Source: Arthrinium phaeospermum (lineage: Eukaryota; Ascomycota; Sordariomycetes; Amphisphaeriales; Apiosporaceae). Taken from it: a stretch of 64,000 bases of DNA. The position numbers and the translations under genes were made by a program. The notes beneath the pieces are model-generated. The model saw nothing but the letters and a program-made list of their open reading frames with translations. It was not told the origin of the DNA and ran no database searches. Location: the NCBI GenBank assembly GCA_006503535.1, contig QYRS01000012.1, positions 1,736,001 through 1,800,000 of the forward strand. The letters are read 5' to 3'. Shown in pieces: positions 33,467-44,789 of this stretch. The first letter of the stretch is position 1; each line of letters starts with the position of its first letter.

Positions 33467-35027
33467 CTACGCCCAAGCCCCCACAAGACTCATCAAAAAC
33501 GCCCCCGCCACGACCAACACGCAAGCGCACACCCGGCGCCGGCCCCTCAGGACCCGCCAGCTCTCGTCCGAGAGCAGGTCCTCGGACAGCAGCTCCACGA
33601 GCGACGCAAAGGTCAGCAGCCCCGCCGAGATGGCGTTCATGACGCCGACGAGGATCAGGCCCACCTCGGACTCGGGGCTGTACGCCGTCCGGGACGCCAG
33701 CCCGATGGCCTGCCCGAGGGGCGTGGTGCAGCCGTACGCGACGGCCATGAGGATGGGCTGCGGGCTCTTGGCGGGCCACTCGATGGCGGCGATGCGGGCG
33801 CCGAGGGCGAGGCCTTCGAAGGTTTCTGGGGTGGGGAGGGATTAGCTAACTGTCTTCTGGAGGAGAGGAAGGGGCAATCTTACGATGGAAGGCGATGGCG
33901 ATCAGCAGGACCACAAACTCGTTGCCGCCAATGGACACGCTCAGCGCCATCCCGATGAAGACGCTGTGGAACAAGATGCCCATCTCGAGCAGGACGATCT
34001 GCATGACCTCTTTGCGGCGCTTTTGGGCCTCGCTGAGCACCGGTGGACCGCTCGGCAATCCCACCTCCGCATCCTCCACGTCCTCGGAGGTCTCTTTAGT
34101 CGTCCCAATTTCCTCTCGTGTCGCGGATGTCCGTATAGCATCGCCGCTGTTGGACCGACGATTGATGTTGGAAAGGGTGCGACCGATGCTCTCCGAGCGG
34201 CCGACAACGGGTTTCTTAGCCCGTACTTCCGAGCTGGCATTAGCCGGTGCCGCCGCCGCCACCTTCTTCTTCTCGCCGTCGTCTCCGTCGTCGTCATGAT
34301 CGTTGTCCTCCGGTACCGCCGTGCGCCTCGCGGGATGCAGCAGCATCTCAATGACCGTCACGACGAAGATGCCCACGAGCGCGATGGCGCCCGGCATGGC
34401 CTCGAAGTCCTGGGTCCAGAAGTCGCCGAGGCAGGGGTCCCCCAGCAGCGTGAAGGCCGTGGGCAGCAGGTGCACGAAGGCCGTGGCGATGAGGACGCCG
34501 GTGCCGAAGTGCCGCACCGCGAAGAAGAAGTTGTCCGGGATCCGCAGCCCCGGCAGCCGGGTGACGAGGATGGGGAAGGCGCAGGCGGCCGAGGAGACGG
34601 CGAGGATGATGAAGACGGCGCCCACGCGCAGCGGGAGGTTGTAGTCCGCGGCGTCGTGGCCGCCGGACTGGCACGTCGCGCGCTTGGTGAGGGGCGGGGG
34701 CGCGGCGTGGAACGTCGGCTCTGTCGTGTTGACGGAGGGTGATATGGTTGACCGCGTTTCTTCGGATGGGCGTGCGGAACCGAACAGGAGATCCAGCGGT
34801 GGCCGAACATTCAGCAAGAAGGTGAAGATGACAGACATGGCGAAGCTTGATAAGAGCCACGTCGTCCACGAAGCGCGTTCGGGAGTCCATAGCTTGCTGC
34901 CATCATCCTTGGTGCTCATTCGGTGATGGGAATCGTCATCCAGTGATCGAGTTCCTTCTTTGGAATTGAGCCGCTCCTCAATATTCCACTCGTACGAGTT
35001 CTGAGATCTAGAAGTTGGGAGTGCCAT
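33467..35027 (-). CDS. ZIP family metal (zinc/iron) transporter
   Basis: Exons on the minus strand are 35027-33884 and 33825-33467, giving 500 residues in the plasma membrane or an endomembrane. Predicted helices include WTTWLLSSFAMSVIFTFLLN, VGAVFIILAVSSAACAFPIL, FFAVRHFGTGVLIATAFVHL, ALVGIFVVTVIEMLLH, LLEMGILFHSVFIGMALS and SEVGLILVGVMNAISAGLL. The metal-site motifs are HFGTGVLIATAFVHLLP (helix IV) and FHSVFIGMALS. Helix V has HQTFEGLALG, where HQ is split across the intron. A long cytosolic loop (DNDHDDDGDDGEKKK, then Ser-rich) separates helices III and IV-like segments and may bind or sense metal. An extra N-terminal hydrophobic segment precedes the conserved core. Confidence 0.9.
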
Positions 35028-36099
35028 CTCTGTTTGGTGACGCGACGCGCGTTGGCTGGAACAGCGTTGTCTGGGAGTTTTCTTTTTCTTTTTTTCCCCT
35101 CTGCTTTCACGAGGTCTCTACCAAGTCGCATTGGCAGAAGAAAAGCTTCGCAAAGAGCAGGTTTCCTTCAAATATGAACTCAAAAAGAAGGCCTCATACC
35201 CAGTTACTTCGAAACTCAAAAGAGAAAAAGAACAAAACCTCCGCATCTCAAGTCTTCCATCACTCGAATTCGAATCTCAACTCATGCAGTTTGGTATTTA
35301 TTACATGGACGATGGATGCAGATGGCTTTTTGGACGAAAACAAACCAAAGAATTGGCAGTGCCGAGATCCGGGGATGTGGGTAAGGGGATCCGGTAGACT
35401 CTTGGCGTTGTCGTCAGTGAGCTGGATCGCCAAGAAACGGTTGCCGAGTTGTTCCGAGACGATGTCTCTGGGCGGCTTTCATTTGACGATCCTGCCGACC
35501 GGTCCTAAGGGTAACGGTTAACTTGCGAATTGATATGCTACGATGGGTTTCGAAGAAGAAGAATCGGCCCAGCAAGTGGTGCAACGAGACAAGCCGGGAG
35601 AAGAAGGCTGGACGGCGGCGACCAGTGTCTCTTTGCTTATGTCCGAGCTTTAGCCCTGCCATTTGCTCTATGCAGTGCATGCAGTGAAAGTCTTTGTCCA
35701 AGAATAACTAATAAAGTCTCGGCCCGCGCATTCGACAATCCAATTCGGATATGAGTTTGCGCCAGACCCGTTACCTTGCGCCACCACGTGAGCCTGCACA
35801 TATAATCAGGGCGTCACCGCAGTATACGGCCGGGAGAAGACTTCAAAGCCATATCCGCAATTTCGGTTCCGAAAACGGTAATGATTGATGACTGATCACT
35901 TTCCCCGTAACACCCCCAGATCTACAAAGACGCGGTATTCTATCACTTTTGTCCTACTTTCCCATGTCGTCAGACGTGATTCCGCCCAGACGGTACCTCC
36001 CAATCAGAGGCGTCGGCAATCTCCAAGTGCCAATTCATATCCCCTTAAATGCCAAAGCGCTGCTTGGGGTACAGTACCAGCCATAAGGGATCTACAGGT
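35028..36099. other. Intergenic, no gene recognised
   Basis: Promoter side of the ZIP gene, then sequence leading into the AT-rich island. No supported coding or RNA features. Confidence 0.45.
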
Positions 36100-38130
36100 C
36101 CGTATAAGTATTAATAAAAGTGTTTTCAACCAATTAAATATTCTAAATAATAGGTATAACGTTTCCTATATTAATTTAATTAATAAAAGCTATTCCAATA
36201 TATATCGAATATATAAATAGCTATATTATATTATAAATAGCTTAATATAATTTATTTTAATCTATTATAATTCTATTACTTATCGATTAATATTAATAAC
36301 GCCGGCCTTGTACCTTTAATTATTACTTTAAAATAAGCTTTATATATATTTCTTTTATTTAATTAAATACGTTAATAAAGGTTTTATAATATTAAACGAC
36401 GTTTATTAATTAATATAATAATAAAAGAATAAATATAGCTATTTATAAATAATTCGAATTATTCTAAGTTTAAATTAATTACTTTCTTTATTCAATCCTT
36501 TAAAATACACCTCTTTTTTAAATAATTATTATTAAATTAATATAAATAAAAAGTATTAATAAATATAATATATAAAAGGAAATTAAATATTAAAATATAT
36601 TTAATAACGTTAAAATCGATAATTATAATTAAAATTAACCTTTATTTAATTGTTAATATTAATACTATTTATATTATAATTATAACAATTAATAATTATT
36701 AATATCGTTATCTCCTTTTTAATTTCACTACTAAAATAAGTATAAATTTAATATTTTAGCTAATTTAAATATATTTAATTTTAATAATTAATTATAATAT
36801 TTAAAAATATATCGAAAGGAAAAGAATCGATTATTTATTATATTAATAAATTTAATTAACGAAATTATTAAATATTAACTTTTTAATTTAATTATTATAA
36901 GTAAATATTAATTTAGTTTTTTTAACGTTAATAACAATTATTATTATACTATAATTTAACGTAGTTATTTTAAAAATCGTGATTCTTCGCTTTCGTAATT
37001 AAATATATAATATTAATAAAAAAAAAAATTATTAAAATAAACGTAATAAATTAATAAAGGGTAATAAACGAATAGTTAATTAAATAAGGTTAATATTATT
37101 TTCTATATTAAATTTAATTTCTTATTATTATTAATTTTTAATCTATTAATAAACTTTATATCTTTACCGATCGGATTTTTAAAAGGCTTAAATTTATTTA
37201 AAATATATTATAATTATTATAAAAAATAACTTATCGATACGAGTATTTATATTTTAAATTTAATTAATATCGATTTAAAAAGAATTATTATTTTATCGCG
37301 AGATTTATTATCGAATTTAATAATATTTATTAATAAAAAAGTTAATATTAAGTATATATAATTAATTAAAGGTGCGCCGAATATAAATTAATTACTTTTC
37401 TATTAATTTAAACGCGTAAGCGGTTTATTTTTATTAATTAAAAGGTTATATTTTAAACTTTTATATAATATTTATTATTTATTATAAGAAATAAATTTAA
37501 TAAATAGGTAATATAGTATTTTTATACTAATTTTTTAATAATTAATAAAGTTAATTAAAAAATATAAATATATAAAAATACGTTAAATAGGAATAAGTAT
37601 ACTTTATTAATTATTATTTCTTTTTATTTTAATTCTCGATTTTAAAACTTTCGATCGGCGATATCGTTAAGCTTATATTTATTAATATATTACACTTATT
37701 TCTTAATAATTTATTTCGATATAAATAAAAGTATAAAGTTGAAAGAATCGGTTAAAAAATTATTAATTATCAACTCGATATTAAGTACGTTTATCGGCTT
37801 AAATCGGTCACTAATTATCGAGTTTAAACACGCTTTAAACCGTTTAATATCGCTTAAATCGATTAAATTTCTTATTATATCGGTCGGGTTTAATTAAATA
37901 AATACTTTACATTTAAAAAGTATATTAAAAGAAAATATAACTAATTCTAATAATAGAAACTTTAACAATATAATAACGTATTTCTAACTATTCTATAATA
38001 CGTAATATTAATTAAAACGTTAATAAAATTACCTAAACTTCGCGTTACTACCTAAAACAGTAATATTTCCTTTAAATATTGATATACCGCGAAGATTAAT
38101 AAATTATATACATATAGCCACCGCACGGTT
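36100..38130. mobile_element. AT-rich RIP-degraded island, probable transposon relic
   Basis: About 2 kb made almost wholly of A and T (TTAAT, ATTATAA and similar), with abrupt edges against ordinary sequence. Remaining C and G bases sit mostly in CG dinucleotides, while CA and TG are rare and TA dominates, the signature of repeat-induced point mutation (CpA to TpA). No open frame above about 60 codons survives on either strand. The original element cannot be identified by eye. A centromere is unlikely at this size, although AT-rich islands can carry H3K9me3. Confidence 0.8.
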
Positions 38131-38893
38131 CACCTATTAGTATATACAATACTGCAAATTTGGTAACAAGTAGCGCTTTGGTATTCAAGGGGATAAACCA
38201 ACCGCATTACCCCATGCCGATCTTTGCCGGGAACGATCTATTTGCATATAAGGGGGGCCAACGACGCTCGAGAGCCATACACCCCATCTTTGGTGTTGGA
38301 AGTTCTTATGTCAGCACTAATTTCTCACGAAGATGATAGACCGTTATTTCCAATACCAGGAGTCGTCTTTGACGTACCATGAGGCGGGGAGTAGCAATGC
38401 AAGATATCGACCAGTATACCAGAAAGGAGTGTTTAGCAATTTCGGAATACCGTACCCAGTTTGAAGAGAGCAGATGCCTCTACTAGTCCTCTTTAAAAGG
38501 ATCCTCACTAAGACAATGCGCCTTCCCGGGAAGCCGGGGACATCCACTACCTACCCAGTGCCCGGGAATATGATATATGTAAGGCTTGATCTCATAGAGA
38601 TCGGCGCTGCAGTGCTGCCAACCAAATAGGCAAACTTATGCACGCGTGCCGATCCAGATGGCTTGGAGAGTTGGGGTCATCCCTTGAAAAGGTCCAGAGG
38701 TGCCCCTTTTTGAGTTGGACGGAACTATCCCTCATATATTCCGTATTTATTATATTTGGAGGTTGTCTGGTATCATTCAATAGACCACACTTGCAACTTT
38801 TGTAATACACACTCTCTTTCTTTCACTATACTCATTCAGGTCTTCTTCCCACCCGAGTCTCTCATTGACCAAACCCTCACTTAACCAAGCAAA
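38131..38893. promoter_or_regulatory. Upstream region of the GH17 gene
   Basis: No gene seen between the AT-rich island and ATG 38894. The last 70 bases are C/T/A-rich leader sequence ending in AACCAAGCAAA before the start. Confidence 0.45.
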
Positions 38894-40083
38894 ATGATGC
38901 ACTACGCAGTCAGCGCCCTGGCCGCAGCAGCGGCCCTCGCCCCAGTCGCCAGCGCCGCGGCCGCCAGCCGGACCAACATGCCGCAAGGCATCCAGGGCTT
39001 CAACAGCGGCGCCTTCTTCAAAGACAACAGCGCCAAGGCGCAGTCCGACTTCGAGAAGGAGATGAAGGCCGCGCAGAAGCTGCACGGGAGCCCCGGCCTC
39101 TTCAACTCGGTGCGGCTGTACACCAACATCCAGCACGAGACCGAGGACGAGCCGATCCAGGCCTTCGACGCCGCCATCGCGACCAACACGACGCTGCTGC
39201 TGGGCATCTGGTGCAGCGGCACGGCGTCTATCGACCAGGAGCTCGACGTCCTCAAGAAGTACCTCGATTCCGACAAAGGACCCGCGCTGGCCGACCTGGT
39301 CGTCGGGCTCAGCGTCGGGTCCGAGGACCTCTTCCGTCAGTCCGAGAAGGGCATCAAGAACAAGTCCGGGCCGGGCGCGGAGCCCAAGGTGATTGTCGAC
39401 TTCATCAGGCACGCCCGCGACGAGCTGAAGGGGACCGCGTTGGCCGACATTCCCGTGGGCCAGTAAGCACTCCCCCATCTGGTATCTCCCCCAAATTGTA
39501 ATGGCATTGTTGACTAATGGGGCAATCGTATAGTGTCGACACCTGGAACGCCTGGGGCAACAAAACCAACAAAGCCGTCCTCGACGCCGTCGACTTCGTC
39601 GGCGTCGACATCTACCCCTTCTTCGAGGACGACCTCGGCAACGCCTTTTCCAACGTGACCGAAGTCTGGAACTACACCCTGGGCGTGGCCGAGCGAGCCG
39701 CGGACGCGGCCGACAAGCCCATTTGGTTCACCGAGACGGGCTGGCCGTCGTCGGGCCAGAGGTGGGGCGACGCCGAGCCGACCCCCGAGAGCGCGGCCGC
39801 GTACTGGCAGCAGATCGGCTGCCGGCTGCTGTTCGGCCGGCGCAACGTCTGGTGGTTCACGCTCGAGGACACGAACCCCGAGGACAAGCAGCGGTTCGCC
39901 ATCACGGACGGGGAGCTGAGCACCAAGCCTAACTTCAACTTGACCTGCGCGGCCGACTCCAGGGCGCCGGCTGCTATCAACACCGAGGTGGAGGACGACG
40001 AGTCGGCGGCGGCGTACAGGGGGTCATCGAAGGCGGTGGGGTTGCTTGCTGCTGCTGCGGCTGCAATGATTCTGGCAATCTAG
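38894..40083 (+). CDS. GPI-anchored GH17 endo-beta-1,3-glucanase (EglC-type)
   Basis: Exons are 38894-39462 and 39534-40083, giving 372 residues. An N-terminal signal peptide (AVSALAAAAALAPVASAAA) is followed by the GH17 barrel. VVGLSVGSEDLFRQ carries the likely acid/base Glu and WFTETGWPSSG the nucleophile Glu; the fungal GSED variant is normal for EglC-like enzymes. Other conserved parts are GIQGFNSGAFF, VRLYTNIQ and VDFVGVDIYPFFEDD. The C-terminus ends in a hydrophobic tail (AVGLLAAAAAAMILAI) after a Ser/Ala region, a GPI-attachment signal. It probably remodels beta-1,3-glucan at the cell wall. N-glycosylation sites are plausible (NVTE, NYTL). Confidence 0.92.
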
Positions 40084-40473
40084 GTAACAGGTTGACTACT
40101 GCTATGGTGCGGGTACATAATAAAATGAATCGGTCTTCGTTGGTGCGTATCTGATGGGATTTGTAATTAGCAGGGACATGTACACATATCAGGAGGGTTC
40201 GATGACATTACTACCATCAAATCACATTGGCACGTGGTGTCACTCTTGTGTAATAGCTTTTCATATATACAATGTGTATTCTACTTCTACGAGCGAATCA
40301 AAGCTCTGATCCTATTCCTAGTACGTCTCAACCTCAACAGAGGCTTTTTCGCTACAGAAATACTCCCGAGCGTATCAGCAAATCCATATTCTCATGACTA
40401 CTGCACTTACCTTGCCCTTTCAGCATTGGGGCACCCAGTGATGAAGTTCGCGGAAGTTGGGAATGTGTGACTT
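40084..40473. other. Convergent intergenic, no gene recognised
   Basis: Lies between the 3' ends of the GH17 gene and the minus-strand Cys-rich gene. Nothing supported. Confidence 0.5.
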
Positions 40474-41037
40474 TTACTTACGTCCCGCCTCCGTAAGCTT
40501 GATCAGCTTGGGCTCAGGACGAGGATCATTGACGCGGTCACAAGAATGCTTCAGTATGGCATCGCCCAGGTTCTCCAAGGTGACGATGTACTCCGCCCCG
40601 CCGTCGCGGACGCAGGGCGCATCTTGGATCTCGGCCGTGTGCCCGCCGCCCAAGTCGTGGGACTTGGCCGTGGCCAACGCGTCGAACGCCCCCTCGAGCA
40701 GCTCACTGGGGTTGTATAAGCAGGTCAGCGCATACTCCCGGAGCGCGTACTCTCGCTTGTGGGATCCCGGGTCGACCAGGTCACGGAGCTGGGAGAAGAG
40801 GCTTCTTATCCGCGTCTGGCTCCGGCTGAACCGGGCTGGGTCCGCCGGCGAAGTCGGTGGCTGGCCGAGTTTGTGGTCCGGGCAGTGGGTTGTCGGCTTG
40901 ACACCGGCGGCGCAGGTGCCGAAGCCCGGATTGGATCCGAGCAGGGACTCGGGGCAGTGGATGGGGATGTCGATGCTGTAGGGGTAGAAGTAGCCGCAGC
41001 CCGGGCAGGCAAGGGTCGTGTATTGTTGGAAGCACAT
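40474..41037 (-). CDS. Hypothetical Cys/His-containing protein, 187 aa
   Basis: Intronless, from ATG 41037 to stop 40474. The N-terminal third has cysteines in LACPGCGYFYPYS, IHCPES, GTCAAG and HCPDHK, suggesting a small zinc-binding fold. The rest is helical (TRIRSLFSQLRDLVDP, YALTCLYNPSELLEGAFDAL). No membrane segment or signal peptide. Family not recognised. Confidence 0.6.
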   Translation of the reverse strand: MCFQQYTTLACPGCGYFYPYSIDIPIHCPESLLGSNPGFGTCAAGVKPTTHCPDHKLGQPPTSPADPARFSRSQTRIRSLFSQLRDLVDPGSHKREYALREYALTCLYNPSELLEGAFDALATAKSHDLGGGHTAEIQDAPCVRDGGAEYIVTLENLGDAILKHSCDRVNDPRPEPKLIKLTEAGRK

Positions 41038-41813
41038 CGTGTCAAAAGACAGGTGTGCTGGTGACTGAGATGCGCCGTGATACCTGTAGTGAGTGAGTCA
41101 GGGTTGATCCTTGTGATCGGAGCTCTTGAGCAATCAAGATTGGCCAAAAGGGTCTAGAACTTGAAGCAGGAACCGTCAGCCTTTAAATACAAAATCGATC
41201 TTACAAAGGGTGTTGACTCAACAAAGCACATGTCATCAATTGTCACCTCACAGACAAAGTCTTTCCAAACAGTAAGAGTATTGAGACCCATTCACGAATG
41301 TGTCTTTTATTGTTGTTGTACGACAATGCCATTTTGTTGGGCGGTAGTCAGCGAGGCAGTTAATTGTCAGTGATTGTGATGTGATTGCAACCCGCCGACA
41401 TGAACTACCGGAATTGACGATCGTGACTTGGCGTTCCCCGCTCCCGAACAACCGACCCGAGACCGGGGTAGAATACTGGGGGGCCTAATGCGGAGTGGAG
41501 GCGGGTGGATACGGCAGTGGTGGGAATTGCGACGCAGCAGCAGCGGTGCCCTGTCTTGAACAAATGACTCGTGCTTCCTCACCTGAAGTTTGATAGCCAA
41601 TTCCCCGCTAGGCGACGGCTGAGATGGAGTCGGTACACCAATGTATAAATCAACGGCTGTGCTGCCCGAATCTAGGGACCTTAAGTGACTGTGTTCCCAA
41701 CATTGATCTTGCCATCTGCATTGCCCGTGTCACATACCTGACCAAAGTGCAAAGGGGTAGACGTTGTGTTTTCGCTTCATCGCAAGCAGCTCGTTAGCTG
41801 GTTTCGGGGAACC
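41038..41813. other. Divergent intergenic, no gene recognised
   Basis: Between the divergent Cys-rich gene and the alcohol dehydrogenase gene; holds both promoters. No motif named. Confidence 0.45.
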
Positions 41814-43087
41814 ATGGGCAGCAACAGCCCAGTCAAATCTCGCGCCCTGGTCGCGCGGGGTCCCTTTTCGGAAGGCAAATGGGCCATGGAGGAGGTAACG
41901 CTGCGGGCGATTCGAGAAGACGAGGTGCTCGTCGAGATGGTGGCCTCGGGACTCTGTCATACCGATCTGCACTGCGGCGACACGCCAGACGATAAGGGCG
42001 TGCCCGGCGTGTATTACCCGAGGGTCCTGGGACACGAAGGTTCGTCATAGACCCCTTTCCTTCGTGCCACCCGTCGGCATTCTGCATGCGCTGTACCTGG
42101 AGAGAGAAAAGAAAAAGTTCCTAACACATGTTGCGCTCGATATTAGGCTCAGGTTACGTGCAGCAAGTCGGCAGCGCCGTAACCCACATCAAACCCGGCG
42201 ACCCGGTACTCCTATCCTTCACGTCCTGCGGCCACTGCCACGTCTGCAAGACGGGCCCCGCCTCGCACTGCACCTCCTTCTTCCAGATCAACTTCATGGG
42301 CAACCCCGTCTTCCACCCCTCGCAATCATCGCGCCCCGACGAAGAAGCCCTGGGCGGCCAGTTCTTCGGCCAGTCTAGCTTCGCCCAGCACACCATCGCG
42401 AGCGCCAAATCCGTCGTCCCCGTCGGCGGCCTGGGCCTGACGCGCGACGACCTGAAGGTGCTAGCCCCCTTCGGCTGCGGCCTGCTGACGGGCAGCGGCA
42501 CCGTCGCCAACGTGGCCAAAGCGGGGCCCGAGGACGCCGTCGCCATCATGGGCATGGGCGGCGTCGGGCTAGCGGCCGTCATGGCGGCCAAGCGCGCGGG
42601 CTGCCGGCAGATCATCGGCGTCGACCGGATTCCCGCGCGGCTGGCGCTCGCCGAGAAGTTGGGGGCGACGCACACCATCGACACGACGCAGCTATCCCTG
42701 CCGGGGGACCTAATCGACGCCATCCGGCGGGCGGCCGATGACCTGGGCCCCACGGTCGCCATCGACGCGAGCGGGCACCAGCCGCTGGTCATGGCGGCCG
42801 TCGCGGCGACGCGGCACATGGGCAAGATCATCCAGGTCGGCGCCGGGATGCCGGGCGCGGTGGTGGCGCTGCCCATGCAGGCCTGGATGGACACGGGCAA
42901 GCAGTACTTCGGGGCCGTCATGGGGCAGTGCGACACGACCGAGTACATCCCGCGGATGATACAGTGGTGGAAGGACGGCGAGTTCCCGTTCGAGACGTTG
43001 GTGCAGTCTTTCAGCTTCGACGACTGGGAGGCGGCGATCGAGTCGATGATAAAAGGGACCGTGGTGAAACCGATCATGGTTTGGTGA
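41814..43087 (+). CDS. Zinc-dependent alcohol dehydrogenase (aryl-alcohol type, MDR family)
   Basis: Exons are 41814-42039 and 42147-43087, giving 388 residues. The start MGSNSPVKSRALVARGPFSE is typical; an in-frame upstream ATG at 41766 is less likely. The catalytic zinc ligands are the Cys of GLCHTDLHCGD and the His of VLGHEG. The structural zinc loop is CGHCHVCKTGPASHC, with all four cysteines. The Rossmann fold has IMGMGGVGLAAV and a cofactor-specificity Asp in GVDRIPARLALAEKLGA, pointing to NAD(H). It resembles benzyl/aryl-alcohol dehydrogenases that reduce aromatic aldehydes or oxidise aryl alcohols. Cytosolic, no targeting signal. Confidence 0.9.
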
Positions 43088-43427
43088 GGATCGAGATGGG
43101 CCGCTCTGGCAGTCCGGTTGACTACAGCGAAACAATACAAATTCGATTCGTGAAGCTCAAGCGGCATAGGCGCTAAGAAGGGTGGACTTTGTAGATCATC
43201 GTCATAACCATCATCATCAATGCCGCGAGGAAAACATATCCAGAGACTGTGATTTGGGTAGAGGAGGCTTCTATGGCACCCTAAAATAAGAACTCGGCGT
43301 CCCGGTCATGCCATGGCCATCCGCATAATAGTATGGGTATTGAATAATATAATCCAGTTATGCCAGGGTATCCTATCTTACAGCATCAATTCGAATAATA
43401 CAGGTGGTGTACAGAGATGTCAGAACC
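43088..43427. other. Convergent intergenic
   Basis: 3' regions of the alcohol dehydrogenase and the BCS1-like gene; nothing else seen. Confidence 0.5.
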
Positions 43428-44789
43428 CTACTGGTCCTCTTCTCCTTTCGGCGGAGGCATGATGAGGGCATCTGCCATCGCAATGGCACCTTCCATGTCG
43501 TCCTTGTGGAACACGAAGAGTCCCTGGATCCTGGCCGTACTGGTCCGAGTGGAAGTACCTTCCTTGAAGAGGCCCAGTGCATCAAGCCGGGCCAGGAACC
43601 GTTCCCGGCCCTTCCCGTCCGTATCCACGTCGCCGTAGAATTTGGTCCATAGCTCAGCGGCCTGGTAGCTCGTGGCCTCGCCGATGCGGCTTATCATGTC
43701 GACGCGGCCAGGACGGTAGAGCGCAGGGTCCAGCAACTCAACGTGGTTCGTGGTGAGGAACGCGATCCTGTCCTCCCCCGCCGATATCCCGTCCAGCGCG
43801 TTCAGCAGTCCAGAGTAAGTGACAGTCGGTCCGCTATATCCATCTGCGCCTCGTTTCGTTCGGTTGACAAAGGCAGTGTCCACGTCTTCTAACAGGAGTA
43901 TCGTTCGCTGGGGAAGTTTGGAGAGCAGAAGGGCGAGTTTGTCGTCCGTCAGGCCGAACGCGCTCAGATTGAGCATGGCCACATTATAATCTAGTTCGCC
44001 AGCCAAAGCTTGGATGAAAGACGATTTTCCAGTACCAGGGGGTCCATGCAGCAAGTATCCTCGTCGGTAAGGTATGCCGCGGTCGACATACCACTGTCGT
44101 CGGTTGAGGAAATCTTTGACGTCGCCCACTATGCTTTCCTTCAGACCCTCGGCAAGCACCACGCTATCGAGAGGTCGCTTGAAGCGCGCCTCGCCCTGGG
44201 GCTCCCAGTTGAAGTTGTGTACCATGTACACGACTGTCTTGCCCGCAATGGCTTGTCGGACCTTGGCGTACGCTTCGGTGAAGATGTCCTCGAAGATGTG
44301 TCGGTTTGAGTACAGGGTGGTGAGCTGCATCGTCTCGTGGGGTTCGCCCGTGGTCATGTTGGCAGTCGACTGCTTCATTCTCTCTACCGCTATGTAGGCA
44401 TGCTTGTATTTGACAATGTGGCGGCCGTATCCGGGCTGCAGGAAGAAGCTGGCGTTCGAGGGGCCATTGGGATTCTTGGTGCTGGTGGTGGCGACGGACA
44501 GATGGTTGATTCGGGTCAGACGCTTTGCCAAGAAGGAGGTGTGCGCTCGGTGCTCGGATAGCCATGCCAATATCCATGGATAGGAGGGATCCTGCTTGCC
44601 GATCTCGACGTTGACGAGCATGCGGGTGCGAATGGCACGCGCCGCCGAGATCGCGCCCCGGCGCACATAGGCCAATGTTGCGCCGAGCCCAGCAATTCCA
44701 ACGCCGCCGGCGAAGACAGGGTTGTTGAACAGTTGGTCGAAGTCCAAGAGGGAGTGGCCCCCCGTCTTGACGACGGTATCTGACGACAT
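43428..44789 (-). CDS. BCS1-like mitochondrial AAA ATPase
   Basis: Intronless, 453 residues. The N-terminus has a transmembrane segment (AGGVGIAGLGATLAYV) followed by a basic region (RRGAISAARAIRTRM), the internal import-signal arrangement of BCS1. The BCS1-specific domain covers about residues 50-215. The AAA module has Walker A GPPGTGKSS (249-257), Walker B ILLLEDVD (297-304), a Tyr-Ser-Gly-Leu-Leu-Asn-Ala-Leu-Asp segment, and Arg finger region PALYRPGRVDM. BCS1 inserts the Rieske protein Rip1 into respiratory complex III. A fungal paralogue with another client is possible, since many fungi have several BCS1-like genes. Confidence 0.88.
   Translation of the reverse strand: MSSDTVVKTGGHSLLDFDQLFNNPVFAGGVGIAGLGATLAYVRRGAISAARAIRTRMLVNVEIGKQDPSYPWILAWLSEHRAHTSFLAKRLTRINHLSVATTSTKNPNGPSNASFFLQPGYGRHIVKYKHAYIAVERMKQSTANMTTGEPHETMQLTTLYSNRHIFEDIFTEAYAKVRQAIAGKTVVYMVHNFNWEPQGEARFKRPLDSVVLAEGLKESIVGDVKDFLNRRQWYVDRGIPYRRGYLLHGPPGTGKSSFIQALAGELDYNVAMLNLSAFGLTDDKLALLLSKLPQRTILLLEDVDTAFVNRTKRGADGYSGPTVTYSGLLNALDGISAGEDRIAFLTTNHVELLDPALYRPGRVDMISRIGEATSYQAAELWTKFYGDVDTDGKGRERFLARLDALGLFKEGTSTRTSTARIQGLFVFHKDDMEGAIAMADALIMPPPKGEEDQ

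Noticed and set aside
36100..38130. AT-rich block as a centromere core
   Set aside because: Only about 2 kb with ordinary genes on both sides; RIP relic is the simpler reading.
39310..39350. GH17 acid/base motif GSED instead of GNE as a lost catalytic site
   Set aside because: GSED is the usual form in fungal EglC-like enzymes and the catalytic Glu is kept.
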